Below are positions 1-22,445 of a stretch of 64,000 nucleotides of DNA, in pieces. Source of the DNA: Megaleporinus macrocephalus (taxonomy: Eukaryota; Chordata; Actinopteri; Characiformes; Anostomidae); assembly GCA_021613375.1 (NCBI GenBank), contig CM038706.1:20031366-20095365 (forward strand). The letters are read 5' to 3'. The translations under genes and the position numbers were made by a program. Below the pieces are notes generated by a model. The model saw nothing but the letters and a program-made list of their open reading frames with translations. It was not told the DNA's origin and did no database searches. The stretch's first letter is position 1; each line of letters starts with the position of its first letter.

Positions 1-269
1 ACCTCAAGCCAGATTGTTTTGGTGAGTGATGGTTTTACCAGGTAAACTGTACCACACATCACTGGAGAAGTGTCATGGGGAAGACAGCAAACACATATGA
101 GCCTAGAAGTTCATCAAAGGTCCAGTGCAAATGATAAACCTTGACCAACTATGGCTGCTAGTGGTTTGATGAGATTTGGTGAGATTGAAACTTCAGTTTG
201 CAGTAAATTTTCCGTTTCATCTCAAATGGTGTAGCAGTTACAGGCGTCAGAATGCAACTGCAGCACTGT

Positions 270-1455
270 TTAAGGTAGAGGGTAGAGGTTGTAGATCTAT
301 AAGGAAAACCTCTACCATCTAACGGCACCTGCTGATATTAAAGAGTTCACACAAATAATTTCTTACAATGTAGAAGGTCAGATAGAATAATGACAAACGT
401 TATTTGAATATTTGCTTCAAATAGAAGAAGGTTTTATTTAAAATGTTTTTAAAAATAAGAAAATATTTTAGAAAGGCATGCAAATATACATGCAAATGAA
501 GATCTTCTTTCTGAAAGTGGTGATGAGCCCAACACGGACACTGACACCTCCCACCAGACAGGACAGAAGTGGCAGATCTATGGAGAGCAGCTCTACCACC
601 TCACTGCCACCTGCTACTTATAAAGATTTTACAGAAATCATTCTTGTGTAAAAGCCAATTTCTGCCACTGAATAGAAAATGCAGCCAATGCAAGTCATAA
701 TAATAATAATAAACTTTCCCATAATCATGATCAAGCGTTATTGCAATCTCCGAACAACGCAATCTCCGAAAAAGGTCATTTCATAATTATAAGTTAGTAT
801 CTTATAACTATGACTTGCTATATCACAAGAATAAGATAGCATTTCATAATTATGACAGTATTTTCTAAGAATGACTGTATTTTTAGCATAATTATGACTT
901 GCTATCTCATAATAATACAATAATATCTGACTTATTATCTTAAAAGCATGGCTTGCTATCTCATAATTAAGACTTTTTCATAACTTTGAATTGTTATCTT
1001 ATAATAGTAAGTTAGTATCTCATAAGAACCTTATATCTCATATTTAGGATGTAGCATCTCATAATAACGCCCTAAAGAAAGCTTCCCAATATTATATGAC
1101 ATATCATATAGGCCTTTTTTCTGAGTGGCAGAGACAGGCTTGCCATCTTCCCGCTCTGAAAAGAGCTTAGACAAAGTAATGACAGAAAGACAAAATCATG
1201 ATTTGAGTGGAAACCTGATGTAGACGTTTTGTTTGAGTCAGTATTCATTTGATTAGGAAATGGTGTGTTTCAGACTGTGTGAGAGTGTTGTGAGGTAAAC
1301 AAAATGCAAATGCAAGCGAAGATCTTCTTGAAAGTGAAGAAGAACACAGTCTGACACTTTCTGATATAAACACTGACACTTCCCACCTGCCAGTAAAAAG
1401 TGATAGATTTATGAGGAATAATCTCACTGCCACCTGCTAGAATGTAAGAGTTACA
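270..1455. repeat. Three diverged copies of one repeat
   Basis: Stretches at about 270-365, 481-655 and 1300-1455 share the order 'gaagatcttctt', 'cactgacact', 'cccacc', 'gatctat' or 'gatttat', 'ctgccacctgct', then a tail of 'aaagagtt' or 'aaagattt'. Copy 1 has only the second half. They are old local duplications or copies of one interspersed element. Confidence 0.6.
680..1075. repeat. Degenerate palindromic AT-rich tandem repeat
   Basis: Many imperfect copies of a roughly 30-40 bp unit containing 'tcataattatgact' and 'tgctatctcataa'. The core tcataattatga is self-complementary. It lies between two copies of the 270-1455 repeat. Confidence 0.65.
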
Positions 1456-3424
1456 GCCGCTGTTCCTACATTCGGCGATTAGGCTCTGTAGTATTGAAAA
1501 AAAGAATTATAGCAAGCAAGTTTTATTTTGAACAAAAAATACATTTCAGTTCTGAATTGTATCAAGACTTGCCCCTCACAAAACCCTTCGCAGATAAACA
1601 AAATGCAAATGTAAAAAAATGTCTGGCATTCTCTGAGGAACAGAATGGACCTTTTCCAGCACCAGTGGCGTGAAGAAGCACGCTGAGCCAACAACCTGGT
1701 CTCAGGCGCACAAGATCCACTATGAATGCATCTATGAATACATTTGCTGGGGGGAAAAAAAAAAACCCGCCATGACAATCCCCTGATTGGGGCGCTATAG
1801 ATAGCATCTGTTGATTTTTAACACTACTGAGAGGGTATGTGTCTGGAGTGGTGAATGTGTGTGAATAGTGTCCTGTGGTGAAGCTGGATGTCACCCGCTC
1901 TTTCACACAGTAAGGCCGCCATGCCCGGGGCGAGGTGATTACATCCTTTAAAGAAACGCTCTTCATATCTAGCGCAGGCCTGCATTTATATAATTGATTA
2001 TTCAGAGTCGGCCGCAGCCATTTCCATCAGGGCCGCTTTGATGGGGTGAGAGGGGAAAATCATTAATTCAGCATTAACGAAAAATGGTAGGCCTAGATGC
2101 CCGCAACATTCCAGTGGAGCTCAGGCTGTTGGCTCTGGCTGCACCCCCTCAAAGGGAACGGCCTCTCTTCCTCCGGCTCCCGCCTATTAGAGCTATTGAT
2201 CTAGTCCAACAATGTTCAGGCTTTGCATTTAGCATGCAGGCGCGATTTCAGAATAGCAGCACTCCGGGTTAGGGTTGTGTCCCAGCTACTTGGTTGCGAA
2301 TGTGTGTGTGTGTGTATCTAGGGTTGTTTCATCAATGTTGAATGGGGTCGCTGCTCGATGAGAAGAGGACAAGAGGCCTAAAGCCAGTGAGTGACGGGGC
2401 GGTAATGTTCGGCCCAGAGCACATGCCCGAATGAGCAAACGTCGAGGAAATCTGTTCATGCAGCACCTGTGAAAAGGCTGCTGCTTCACGTCTCCAGGTA
2501 GGGGAGGAGGTGAAGTAAAGTTCATCCACAGCAGGGCAGAGGAGATTTGTCAAAAGGCCTATAAAGAAAGGCCATCCATGAGAACACAGTGTATCTGAAC
2601 GGCGGAGGATCTCTACAGTCATTTATATACACTGTAATTGGGTCGGAAAATACTGAAAGACACTTTACCGCTCTGAATGCTGTTTAAGCTGTTAACGTTT
2701 CTTTCGGCTCTTATCATTAAGCATTCTGTTTTGTGCAAGGGTAAGTACTTAGGGTGCACCAAATAAATGAATACTGAGGACAAGTGGATGAATGCTGCGT
2801 ATCCCAGGGGTGAATTGATTCGTGGAATGGAATTAGACAAATTTTTCTGCAGCATATCAAAAAGTCACTGCTCCTCACAGCTAATTAGAAACTGTAAATC
2901 AACAGAGAGACCTTTTCATAGCAGCACAATTGTTTTTGAATCACTGTTGCCATGCGCTGAAACAAATTCTCCCATAGGAGCGCATTGGCCTATTCCATGA
3001 GCTTTGATTCCTCAAAGCACAAGCTTCCTTCAACCAAAATAACCCATACTTTAGAACTCCATGTATTATTGAAAAGGGCTCCCGTAATGCAGAAATGCAA
3101 CTGCAGCATCAGCAGAAGCCATTGCCCATACTGTAGAGCTCGGAATATATGAAACACAAGATGTGCGGCGTTGCTTAGCTATACAATTACGCATTCTTTT
3201 CATAAAGAAGTGTTCATTAATCTTTTGGCAGTTAATACCAGGTTTACAGCTGCAAATAGAAACCCAAAGACGCTGTGTTCTAATAAAAAAGCTGCCACGA
3301 TTTAATTCAAGAATACAGGTTAAGTTCTACATTTAGGAGCAAAAGAACATTTATCAACAGAAAGAAAACAGTGACTTCAAAAACAGTCTAGAAGAACAAA
3401 CACAATCACATTTCCCTGCTGAAC

Positions 3425-3840
3425 AACCAGCATATACCAGGATGCAGCCCATACTGGTTTGAATTGGTAAAGTGTTGGTCTATTGCTGGTCAAACCAGCA
3501 TCAAAACACAACAAATCATCACTGTCCAATGAAAAACATCCTCATTTTTGCTGATTTTGAGTCTTCTACATCATTTCATAATAAATGGACCAATAGAAAT
3601 GCCTCAAAATAGCTTGGAAAAAAATCTGGTTCCATTGACTTACAATGAAAGCAAAGCATGTTTTTGGTCTCTTCTGTAAAGTTACAATTTTGAAGATACT
3701 ATACGATATTCTGGTTTTGTTATTGACTATCATATTAACGTCCAGTGCTGCCGTCCAGCATACCAGCATCTAACACACAACACATGCTGGTTTTGCTGGT
3801 GAGCAGTCATGCTGGTGTATGCTGGTTTTTCTAGCAGGTT
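3425..3840. mobile_element. Fish MITE-like element with 'accagcat / atgctggt' ends
   Basis: The ends are rich in ccagcat and atgctgg in opposite orientations. The core contains 'cactgtccaatgaaaaac', 'gaccaatagaaatgcc' and 'ttttggtctcttctgtaaag'. The core recurs in inverted orientation at 30380-30650 and in diverged form at 18690-19130. Confidence 0.6.
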
Positions 3841-4926
3841 CTTATACCAAACTGACATAAAATAATAAACTAAAAGATCCACCCACCAGATCAACACTAC
3901 AATTACACGTCATTTTCCAATTTTTGTAGTTAAAAAGTTTAGTGAAAGATTTAGTACATTTGCATATCATGTAGCCTGGCTTTCCTGAATAACACTGAGT
4001 TCTTAAGAATCCCATATGGCTTTGGGGTAATCCAGAGTTTTAATGAGAGACTACAGACAGCCTATGAGAGAAGCACACCATCGACCCCACAGGACAGTAA
4101 CATGCTGCTAAAGTCCAGAACAGTCATGCTACGCCTCCTCTGCCAGTTTCATACACTTACAGGTAAACAGACAATAAAGTAAACAGTCAACCCATAACTA
4201 GAGCTCAAACACAGTGCAATTTAAATACATGGTGCTGTGATTCCTGTGCACTGTTTACTTAAGCCAGTATGACCATTAACACAACCTGCAGCACAGCAGT
4301 GCAGGAGGATTAGAGAGACGTTTATGCCAAGATTCGTATATCTTTTTTTTTTTTGTCCCAAGCGAGAACTACAGCAAATTCCATGTTCCTGCTTTAACGC
4401 CATAAAGATGAAAGATGAAAGAAGCACAAGAGACATAATTAGCAAAATATGACTCAAAAGTAACTAATTCAGAGAAACGCCAGACAAAATGAAGATTAGA
4501 GCAGAGCAATTCTCTAATATCCTAATTATCACACATATGCATGTATTTCACAGAGCTCGTAATCAGCAAACAAGGAGCTTGAGTGAGACTTCACATACAC
4601 TAATCCATAGTCTCATTGGCTGGGGGTTTGAAAAGAGAAAAGAATGGAACGTCAGTTAAAATATATGGCTTGAGATTGCTATCTCAAACATTTCCGAATG
4701 AGATGCCAAAGAAAATGGAGGATGATTTGAGGAGCAATTCATCTTGTCACTCTGTCACTATCCGTTTGCATAATACTGCATGAAGATATACCAAAAAAAA
4801 CGAGGGTGAGAAGGGAAAAAAAGAAAAGAAAAAAAACCTCAACCTTCAAAGTCTTCAGAGATGCAAAACACAAACAGCACACGTAGCACAGATGCGAGTG
4901 AGAGATTAGAAGGCTGCCAGGTCTGG

Positions 4927-14617
<9,691 letters not shown>

Positions 14618-15497
14618 ACTCCTTGATGATCCGGACACTTCACGCTTTCAGACAGACTTGCTCTGCACGGACAAACAGATAAGGATGTTAGCAATTCAGT
14701 GCAGGATACAGGGTACCATACGCAATTCAATAAGCAGCCGTGCAAGTCTCTGCAATTCCAAGCTCTTCATACTTGATTACTTCAATAAACCTCAACTATA
14801 AAGACTGTATCTGCAGAAATATTCATTTAATTCTCACAAAGATACACATTTCCAATTTCCTGCTGCCCGTTATTTCATTTTCATTCCTGTTAGGAAAGGC
14901 AGAGGATGTGAGAGTTCAGAGCCGCTGCCAATTGGAGCCACACATAGGTGCCTTCTATTGGTTCCACTTTAATAAAACTGTTGTGACAGTGTTTGATAAG
15001 ACTCAACAGGAGCCACTTGTTCTCTGCTGGCTCGGAGGATCAAGTGATGTCTGTGTGACCATGTCTAACAAGATCTTGTTAATTTATCTGTAAGTAAGGA
15101 CAATGCTGGACTGTTCCCCACATTCCTCTTCCGCTCTGTGCAAACGTAGGGGAGATTTAACATTTCCTATTCTCCGAGACGCCGCTGGGATAAGCGTGGG
15201 GAGGTCATGAGGAACACGAAGGGTGAAAATAATAGTTTAAAAAAATAGGACTTGTGTTAGCTCTCCAGACGCGTCTGATCCTTTGAAGGTCTTTTGTGAA
15301 TATCTTATGCAGTTGTAGTTATTGTGCAGTTTTACTCTGATAATGGGGACTGTGCCTGATCTTTGCCTAATGAGGCCCTGCAGCTCACACAATGAGTTTC
15401 ATTAGGTGGCACGGAATAACAACTGTGCCATGTTTTGTCTTTGTACTCTCCTTTCAACAACAGCTCACCTCTATTTCACCGCTTTTCAGATACTTAC

Positions 15498-15600
15498 ATG
15501 AGCTTTGAAGAGCAGAAGCGGCTCTCTCCGTCGCCATCGCACTCCTAACGCAGCAGACAGGCAGCAGGCGCACGAGACTGAATGAAGATTCAATGAGAAG
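15498..15600 (-). other. pcbp4: Possible 5' untranslated exon of pcbp4
   Basis: On the minus strand a moderately GC-rich block ends at a good donor, CAT|gtaagta, at 15498/15497. It would splice to the acceptor tgcag just upstream of coding exon 1 (about 14662). It contains its own ATG (ATGGCGACGGAG); joined to the next exon that frame soon meets a stop, so it would be a short upstream ORF. The 5' end is not defined. Confidence 0.35.
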
Positions 15601-18600
15601 ACATGTTTTCGGCATTCGCTTAAACAATTACGATCCGAGCTCAAGAACAAAGAGGGGGCAATTAATCTCTGAATATTTCAGTTTCCAAATGTCTCCGCTA
15701 CCTCGTGCCATGCTGTGAGCTTGTGAAATGCTGCTGATCAATATTCATAATAACCAGATCAATATCGGTAACGAGGCTAACAATGGGCCTGGAACTGATT
15801 ACGAGACGTCTGCCGTGGAGGGAAACGTCTGGTCCTCCACTGAACTTTTATTCCCTGTTGTTTCATCAGGTAAATGCATCAAACAAACAGCCACTGCCTT
15901 TGCCTAATCCTATAGGCCAGGATTTATTTGGCTAATGCTAAACCCCTTTTGACCCATTTCTGTCTCCTCAAGCTTGTCAGCAGGCCCCCAGGTCCTTAGA
16001 ACCACTCTGTCACAACACTAACAAGCCCAGATATAGTCATCATATATGCACTGTTTTATTTACTCACAGATCAAACATGTCTCCAAAACCGTGCCCAGTA
16101 AGAAAATCATCAATATGATATTAGTTTACTTGTTGTTGCTTGAGATGTACACAGTAAAACATGACCTGTCATTTTCTTAAATTTCAAAGCTAACTCTGGG
16201 CAATTAAATCACAACAAATGAGCATTTACAAAGTGGTGTTTATTAAGAGAAGCAGTATTCAATGAATTCCGGAGCGTCCCTAGATAAGTGTAAATTAGTT
16301 CTAAATTTACATATTATTTAAATTTTAGTTCAATTTTGCTACTTCATTTGGAAATGTTGGCGGCATCGCATATTCGCTTAGCTATTACCAGATGTTTAAA
16401 TCATTTATAAAGTGGATGAGACTGTGCCGAGAGTAAACGCATGTAATGCTGGACACACGTAATCCCAGCATGTTCAAAAACAAACCACAAAGGACAAAGC
16501 AGGGGGATACATATATAAATATACCGTGTGTACATGTGTACGTATAGTCTACACATAAATTAAGATTTTTTTTACCATTCTCAAACCACTGTAAAGTATT
16601 TTCTGTGTAGCATATTCCAATTAGACCATGTTCTAGACAGGTTAAACACATAAATAAGCCTATTTGTCTCAGTCTGAAACCGTGACAAGGAGCTTTTGTA
16701 CAAGTTAGCAAACTGACCTGCTGGGTTGATAGAGGTTGAGACAGTAGGCTGGTGTCGGTCAGTTGTTTTTCCCTCTTGTCCTCCTTGTCTCTCCAACAAT
16801 GTGAGGGACTATGTGAGTCTCCAGTGGCTGTATGGTCCTGGTAATGAAGAATTGCCCTCCTTTGTTGTCAGTTGTATTCAGAGAATGGACAGATGGCCTT
16901 GTGCCCGTAGCTCTGCCCGACTGAGACTAGCTTTACTGTTTTTTTTCTCCCTCTGGCTTAGCCTCTGATAAGCCCGTACAGCCGGGTAAGTGAGCTCGGA
17001 CTCCCTCACTTTGTGTAATACTCACACAGTTAGAGCCATGACAGTGGAGGTTCTTCATCATGAGAGTTGTGAATAGCAGTAAAACAAGTATATACGTTGG
17101 CCTTCCTGATGAATGAGGTTCAACAGGTATACCAGTTTAGATGCTTCCACAACACCAAATACAGCTAAGATAGAAACAGATCACTGCTTTAAAGTAGGGC
17201 CATCATGTCGGCATATCAATCTGTGTTCTGGAATCAATGGCGAGATGTTTAAGGACGGGGTAAAGGGTTAAGAAATACCAGCAAGTTTGATTCTCCTATC
17301 ACACCGATCATCTCCAAAGTGATTGTGTCACATCGTTATGGATTGAAAGACAAAGTGCTCCAGCAGTCTGTCACCCCCTCCCCCAAAACCCCAGCATCTA
17401 CTTCTGCTAATGAGGCCAAAGCTCTGTGAAAACAATGTGGGCCTTTAACAGAAAGAGATGCATTCAGTTCAGCTGCCAAATTATGAAGTGAGCGAATCAG
17501 TGGAGCAGAAGTGGCATATTTAATTACTGCCTGCTGTTTGGGACGGCTATGAACGGTGGTCACTCTCAATCTCCCTCCCTTCTCACTTTAAACTCTTAAG
17601 CCCATTGCATAAAATTGAGGATTTAATGAATTGCTAATCTGGATATGCTCTGCCTCATTCTCTATAGAATAACTTCGCCCTTTAACAGTAATATGATGGA
17701 AATGAACCAAGTATGAAAATGCTTTGTACCTACTTAAAGATGACCTATGAAATGACCCATCTGGCACTGGCTCTACTTTTAGTAGAAGACTTTTTAAAGG
17801 CAAATTCTTTCAAAAATATCAGAGTTTATCCAAACACTGAGGTTCAAATAAAGTCATTCAGAATGTTTCAATGTGGAAAAATGTGCAGTGTAGAAAAAAT
17901 GTAACTATCTTTACAGGGGTGGTGATAGGATTCAGGGGTGATGGTGTATACAAAACTTATTTTATTTATGATCCAAAACCATCAGTAAACCTACACATGA
18001 CTTTTACAGTTTATACGTAAACTGATGGGGGTGGAATAGTGGTAAAATAAAAGAACAAAAATGTATTTTGGGTACTATTTTGCTTTAAAATATACGTAAT
18101 TCAGCACTGTGTAAAAGTGTTAGGCATCTGGCCACCTAAAAGCATTTATTGCACAGAATAAATACTAACATTAGAATAAATATAAATAATAAAAAAATAG
18201 TTTCTTGCATGTTAATGTGTTTGTTTAAACTTTTCCAAACCTTTACTTAAAAAAAAAAACAGTATTAGTTGTAGCTATCATCCAGTACATCGTTTGACTA
18301 ATCAATACAACGTAATGTTAAATCAAGTGTGCTGGTATAAAGTGTTTATGTTTAGCTGCATCTATTCTAGTGACATATGGCAATTTGACAAGCAAAACCA
18401 CAGCTGTTCAGAAAAATAGTTTTGAACAATATGCTTAGGTGTTTGCACACTACTGTTTGCCTATGCTAAAATCTCATAGCAAAACTATCATGCCAAACAA
18501 TATTTCAGGCATGCGGCTGTGTATTCTTAACTATAGCTTTCTATGAAGTAGCTTATATGAAGGTTTCGAATGTTTAGGACCATCACCACTGTTGCCAACA

Positions 18601-18689
18601 ATCCGGACCTGGCCTGGTTCCCTAGAAAAGGCATAATTTAAACCAAACCTCTCTGAATAACTTTACTATTATATCAGGCAAAAACATAC

Positions 18690-19130
18690 AGTCTTAGATG
18701 GTCTATAGTGGTCTTGGCTGGTGTAGAGGTGTTTTGGTGCTGGTTTAGCATACTAGCATTAAAAAAAAACACAACATGCCTATGCCGGAATATATGTTTT
18801 TATCTCCGTTTTTGTTGATTTCAGTTTTTGCATTAATTTAAAATTGCCTGGTGCACTTTTCACTGTGTATATATTTAAATGGCAATGAGTGAATCAGGCT
18901 GGTGACTAGCATATTAACTTCCACTGCTGCTGACCAGCATCCAACACAACATATTGTTTTTCAGTTTCTGACCTAAATTAGAATGCAAATTTGATGAAAG
19001 GACTGAATGAAATGGCCCAATATTCCAGTTCCTTCTTCTGTAAAAGTACCATTTCGGACATACAGTGTTTTGTGCTGACAGCAGCAACATGCTCGTTTCT
19101 CTGGTGACTAGCTATGCTAGTAAATGTTGT
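18690..19130. mobile_element. Diverged copy of the ccagcat/atgctgg MITE family
   Basis: Shares tggctggt, ccagcatccaacacaacat and the 'ttcttctgtaaaagtacc' core with the element at 3425-3840. No ORF. Confidence 0.5.
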
Positions 19131-19429
19131 TTTTTTGAAATTCCCTTTAACTTACAAAAAATACCATCCAGCCCTCGTCACCTGTCCCATGAATCTTATA
19201 CATGTCTGAACAGTTTCATTAAACCTCTTTGATTTTTGTCTAGAGGCTATGGTCTTCAAACATAACTTGAGATTTGCTTGTGGATCGATGTGGTTACCAG
19301 GTCAGGCAAAATCATGGATTTTTAGCAAGGAAATTTTTATCTAACATTCGATATCAGCCATAAAGCTCACTACATCAGATAACTCTATATACATCCCTGC
19401 TAGAGAACCCAGTATAGTCTGGTCACCAG

Positions 19430-19640
19430 AGAAATGTTGTGCTTTGGATGTTGGTATGCTGGCCAGCAGCAATTGAAGGTGATAAACCTGATGACCACCA
19501 AAACCAGCATATGCTGTCGTTTGACGTTGGTAAGATGGTCAACCAGCATGACCATGCTGGGGTTACCAACTAAACCATCACCAGGCCAGCACAAATCAAC
19601 ATAGACTAGCCCAGACCGCATTAGCATTGTTGTGTGTGTG
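19430..19640. repeat. ccagcat/atgctgg repeat fragment
   Basis: Dense alternating 'accagcat' and 'atgctggt' words, a common fish interspersed repeat; a related scrap lies at about 20740-20880 in mocos intron 2. Confidence 0.55.
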
Positions 19641-19997
19641 CTGGGAACTGTTTCATTAAACAAGTCGTCAACCAAGTGACTCTAGACCAGATTTCAGGTC
19701 ATTTTTAGAAAGAAAAGTGAATATTGAAGAATTACATAACCAGACTTGGCGTGTCAGAACATTTGTCCCTTGTGACCATTTAATCACAGACTACAGCAGT
19801 GTTCTTCCATTTCAGCAGCTCTGAATAGACGAGCTGTAACGCGGTTAAGGCTGCGGGTCTCATGCCTGATTTACCTAATAAATCATTTCAGGGGAAAAAT
19901 CAGTCGGACATGCTACAAGAAAGATACTGCGCGGCTTCCCAGCGAAACTAAAGTGAATCATCTCCTCGGCATTTTCAACGGCTTTTTGACGACAGTC

Positions 19998-20030
19998 TCT
20001 CTCTCTCTCTCTCTCTTTTCTCTCTCTCTC
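19998..20030. repeat. (CT)n tract in presumed mocos 5' UTR or promoter
   Basis: Near-perfect CT dinucleotide run with one tt/tc break, about 120 nt before the mocos start codon. Confidence 0.9.
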
Positions 20031-20033
20031 CTG

Positions 20034-20147
20034 ATGCATGGACTTAGGACTCGGACACTGCAGTCTGTCAAAAAAGGAAATGAAAAGTTTAGTAACGAAA
20101 ATGTCAGCAACGGCATGGTCGTCAGCCAGTTTGACATTTCGAAATAA
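20034..20147 (+). promoter_or_regulatory. Possible upstream ORF in mocos leader
   Basis: An ATG at 20034 opens a 37-codon frame that stops at TAA 20145-20147, two bases before the mocos ATG at 20150 and out of frame with it. It counts only if the transcript starts upstream of 20034, which cannot be seen here. Confidence 0.35.
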
Positions 20148-20149
20148 TA

Positions 20150-20276
20150 ATGGAGTCGCATTCGAGTGAATTCGCTGGACTGTGCACGTTGGAGGCTTTT
20201 AAGGGAATCTGGCCGCATTACGGTTTTGATACTGACCAGCGAGAACTGATACAGCGTGAATTCACGAGGATTAAAG
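20150..20276 (+). CDS. mocos: mocos exon 1
   Basis: Residues 1-42, start MESHSSEFAG, ending at EFTRIK; donor gtaaac. Confidence 0.9.
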
Positions 20277-22412
20277 GTAAACGCTTGTTCTGAAGGCAGA
20301 CATGACGGTCTCCCCCATTTGTGCCCTGTAAAAGTTATTTCGTGTTGCTTTCTCCTTGATATATAAAGCGAACTGTGAACTTTGGAGGGTACTTGTCGTT
20401 CAACAACCCAAAAAGTGTGTAGACCATAAAAAGTACTACAAAAAAATACTAACTAGCCTGCAGGCTAACACATCCCATAATGTTCTGTTTGTGAGTCTGC
20501 TGGTCTGTAATCAGTCATTTTGTGTGGTGTGAGGCGCCATCTGGCGGCCATCAGTCAGAAACGCCGTTCTCTTCTTTTCTTTTTTTAATGAATCTGTTGT
20601 TTTGTCTGTTTTCTTTCACAGATATTACGTACCTTGATCATGCGGGGACAACTCTTTTTCCCGAATCCCAGATCAGGAATTTTTATGAGGATATATCCAG
20701 AAATGTGTATGGTTAGTCACTCGTATCATACGTGACCCTGCTAGGAAAAAAACAGAATGAACCAGGAAAGCCAGCATGTGTTATATCTTAAAGCTAGCAT
20801 TATTATGCTTAATGACCAGCTAAACCAGCTCCGGACCATCACTCTACCAGCTTTTACAAGGGGCTGGGAATTGGCAAGGACCAACCAGACAATGATGCTG
20901 TATATTCAGATATATTGTGATACTGTAAGCTAATTGTAGGAAAACTACAATTACATCCATAGGTTTGCAAATGCAAATGCATAGTGGTACCCCATTATGT
21001 TACTTGTGTGGGTTGGAGTTGAAGAATCTAATGGCTATAGCTATCTAGCGGTCAGGGCTTTATGTGCGTTCCAGTTGAACTGGGAAGTCAGAAGTTCTCA
21101 GTAGGAAGTTTTGACTAGAATAGCCGTTACAAGTTGGTTATACAGCACTTTAAAGCTGTAGTTTATACTGTTTATTAGCACATAACATTAATACCACCTC
21201 CTTGTGTCTACACTCATCCAAGTTCTCAGCACCACCTACCATATGGTAGCGATTACAAACTGTAGTCTGTAATATATTTCTCTGTATACTCTGTTACTAT
21301 AGATCGCCCTGTTCTATAATAGCCAGGACCCTCTCAGAGCAGCGATTATATGGGTGGTGCCTCGTTCTCAGCACTGCAGTGACACTGACGTGATGGTGGT
21401 GTGTTAGTATGTGTTGTATGTGTTGTCCTGGTATAAGTTTTAACACAGCTCAGTGACACTGCTGGACTGAGAACAGTTCACCAACCAAAGATAGGTCGCC
21501 AATAGCCACCTGTGGGCAGCATCCTCTGATTGCAATTGCTGGCCAATACAAACTCTGCACCACCAGATAAGCTATTATCTCTGACACCTACAAGGTATAC
21601 CAACAGGGTAGGAGAGTTTTATAGAGTGGACAGTGAGTGGACCAGTGTTTAAAAACTCCAGCAGCACTACTGTGTTTGATACAAACATACAAGCACAACA
21701 AACACACCCCAATGTGAGTGTCACTGCAGTGCTGATGGTAGGTAGATCTTTATGATCAGGCTAAATGTGTTACTAACCAAGTCTTTGTTTTAGGTAACCC
21801 TCACAGCCACAATCCCAGCAGCAGGCTGACACAAGACACAGTGGAAAGTGTCCGATACAGGTACTCAGTTCCACACTTGCCTCTCTCCCATTATCCAGTT
21901 TGTAACATCACTGTATCTGTTCCTGCTTCTGCAGTATGATATAGTTTAGGAGAAGAAAATACACAGACTAGCCATAACATTAACACCATCTCTTGTTTCA
22001 ACATTCATTATACATGTTATTGGCTTCACTTCTCATATACGCACTTTGGTTCTACAATTACAGATTTCAGTCTATTTCAATCTGTTTCTCTGCACTGTGG
22101 ACACTGAGTGGACACAGTGTTTAAAAATTACATAGCTGCTGAGTCTGATTCACATACCAGCATAAAACTAACAGACCACCATAACATCAGCGTGACTGCA
22201 GTGCTAAGAAATGACCCACCACCAATTAATACCTGCTCTGTGGTGGTCCTGTGAGGGGTCCAGGTCAATAAAGAACAGGTTGAAAGGGAATTAACAAAGA
22301 GAAGCAGTTGTAGAACTACAAAGTGCTCCTATATGGTAAGGGCAGCTGATATAATGGACAGGGAGTGCAGATAAAAAGAGGGGTAGCTAATGAAGTAGAT
22401 GGTGGGGGTGTA

Positions 22413-22445
<33 letters not shown>

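Larger units (their letters stand above)
1..4926. other. Non-coding region downstream of pcbp4 (3' UTR plus intergenic)
   Basis: No convincing coding exon was seen on either strand. The part next to 4926 is presumably pcbp4 3' UTR. By eye I saw no canonical AATAAA on the minus strand for about 3.4 kb; ATTAAA variants sit near 4039-4044 and 3301-3306, so the UTR end is unknown. The rest holds degenerate repeats (separate entries) and one moderately GC-rich block near 1.9-2.5 kb. Confidence 0.6.
15601..19800. other. Intergenic spacer between divergent pcbp4 and mocos
   Basis: No supported coding exon. Contains mixed unique sequence and fish repeats: a 'cactgtgtaaaagtgttagg' fragment near 18110 and ccagcat/atgctgg elements at 18690-19130 and 19430-19640. 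A plus-strand donor-like gccgg|gtaagtg near 16985 has no matching evidence for a gene. Confidence 0.6.

Noticed and set aside
1479..1966. Two minus-strand ORFs of 99 and 134 codons
   Set aside because: No family resemblance, a poly-Phe/Pro run from an A-rich tract, and no splice context; treated as chance ORFs.
14618..14638. Alternative pcbp4 start at GTG giving MSGSSRS
   Set aside because: It resembles the human MSGS start, but the codon is GTG and a TGA lies just upstream; the ATG seven codons later is the sounder choice.
16385..16968. ORFs and a donor-like site in the pcbp4-mocos spacer
   Set aside because: No domain and no matching acceptor; not enough to call a gene.
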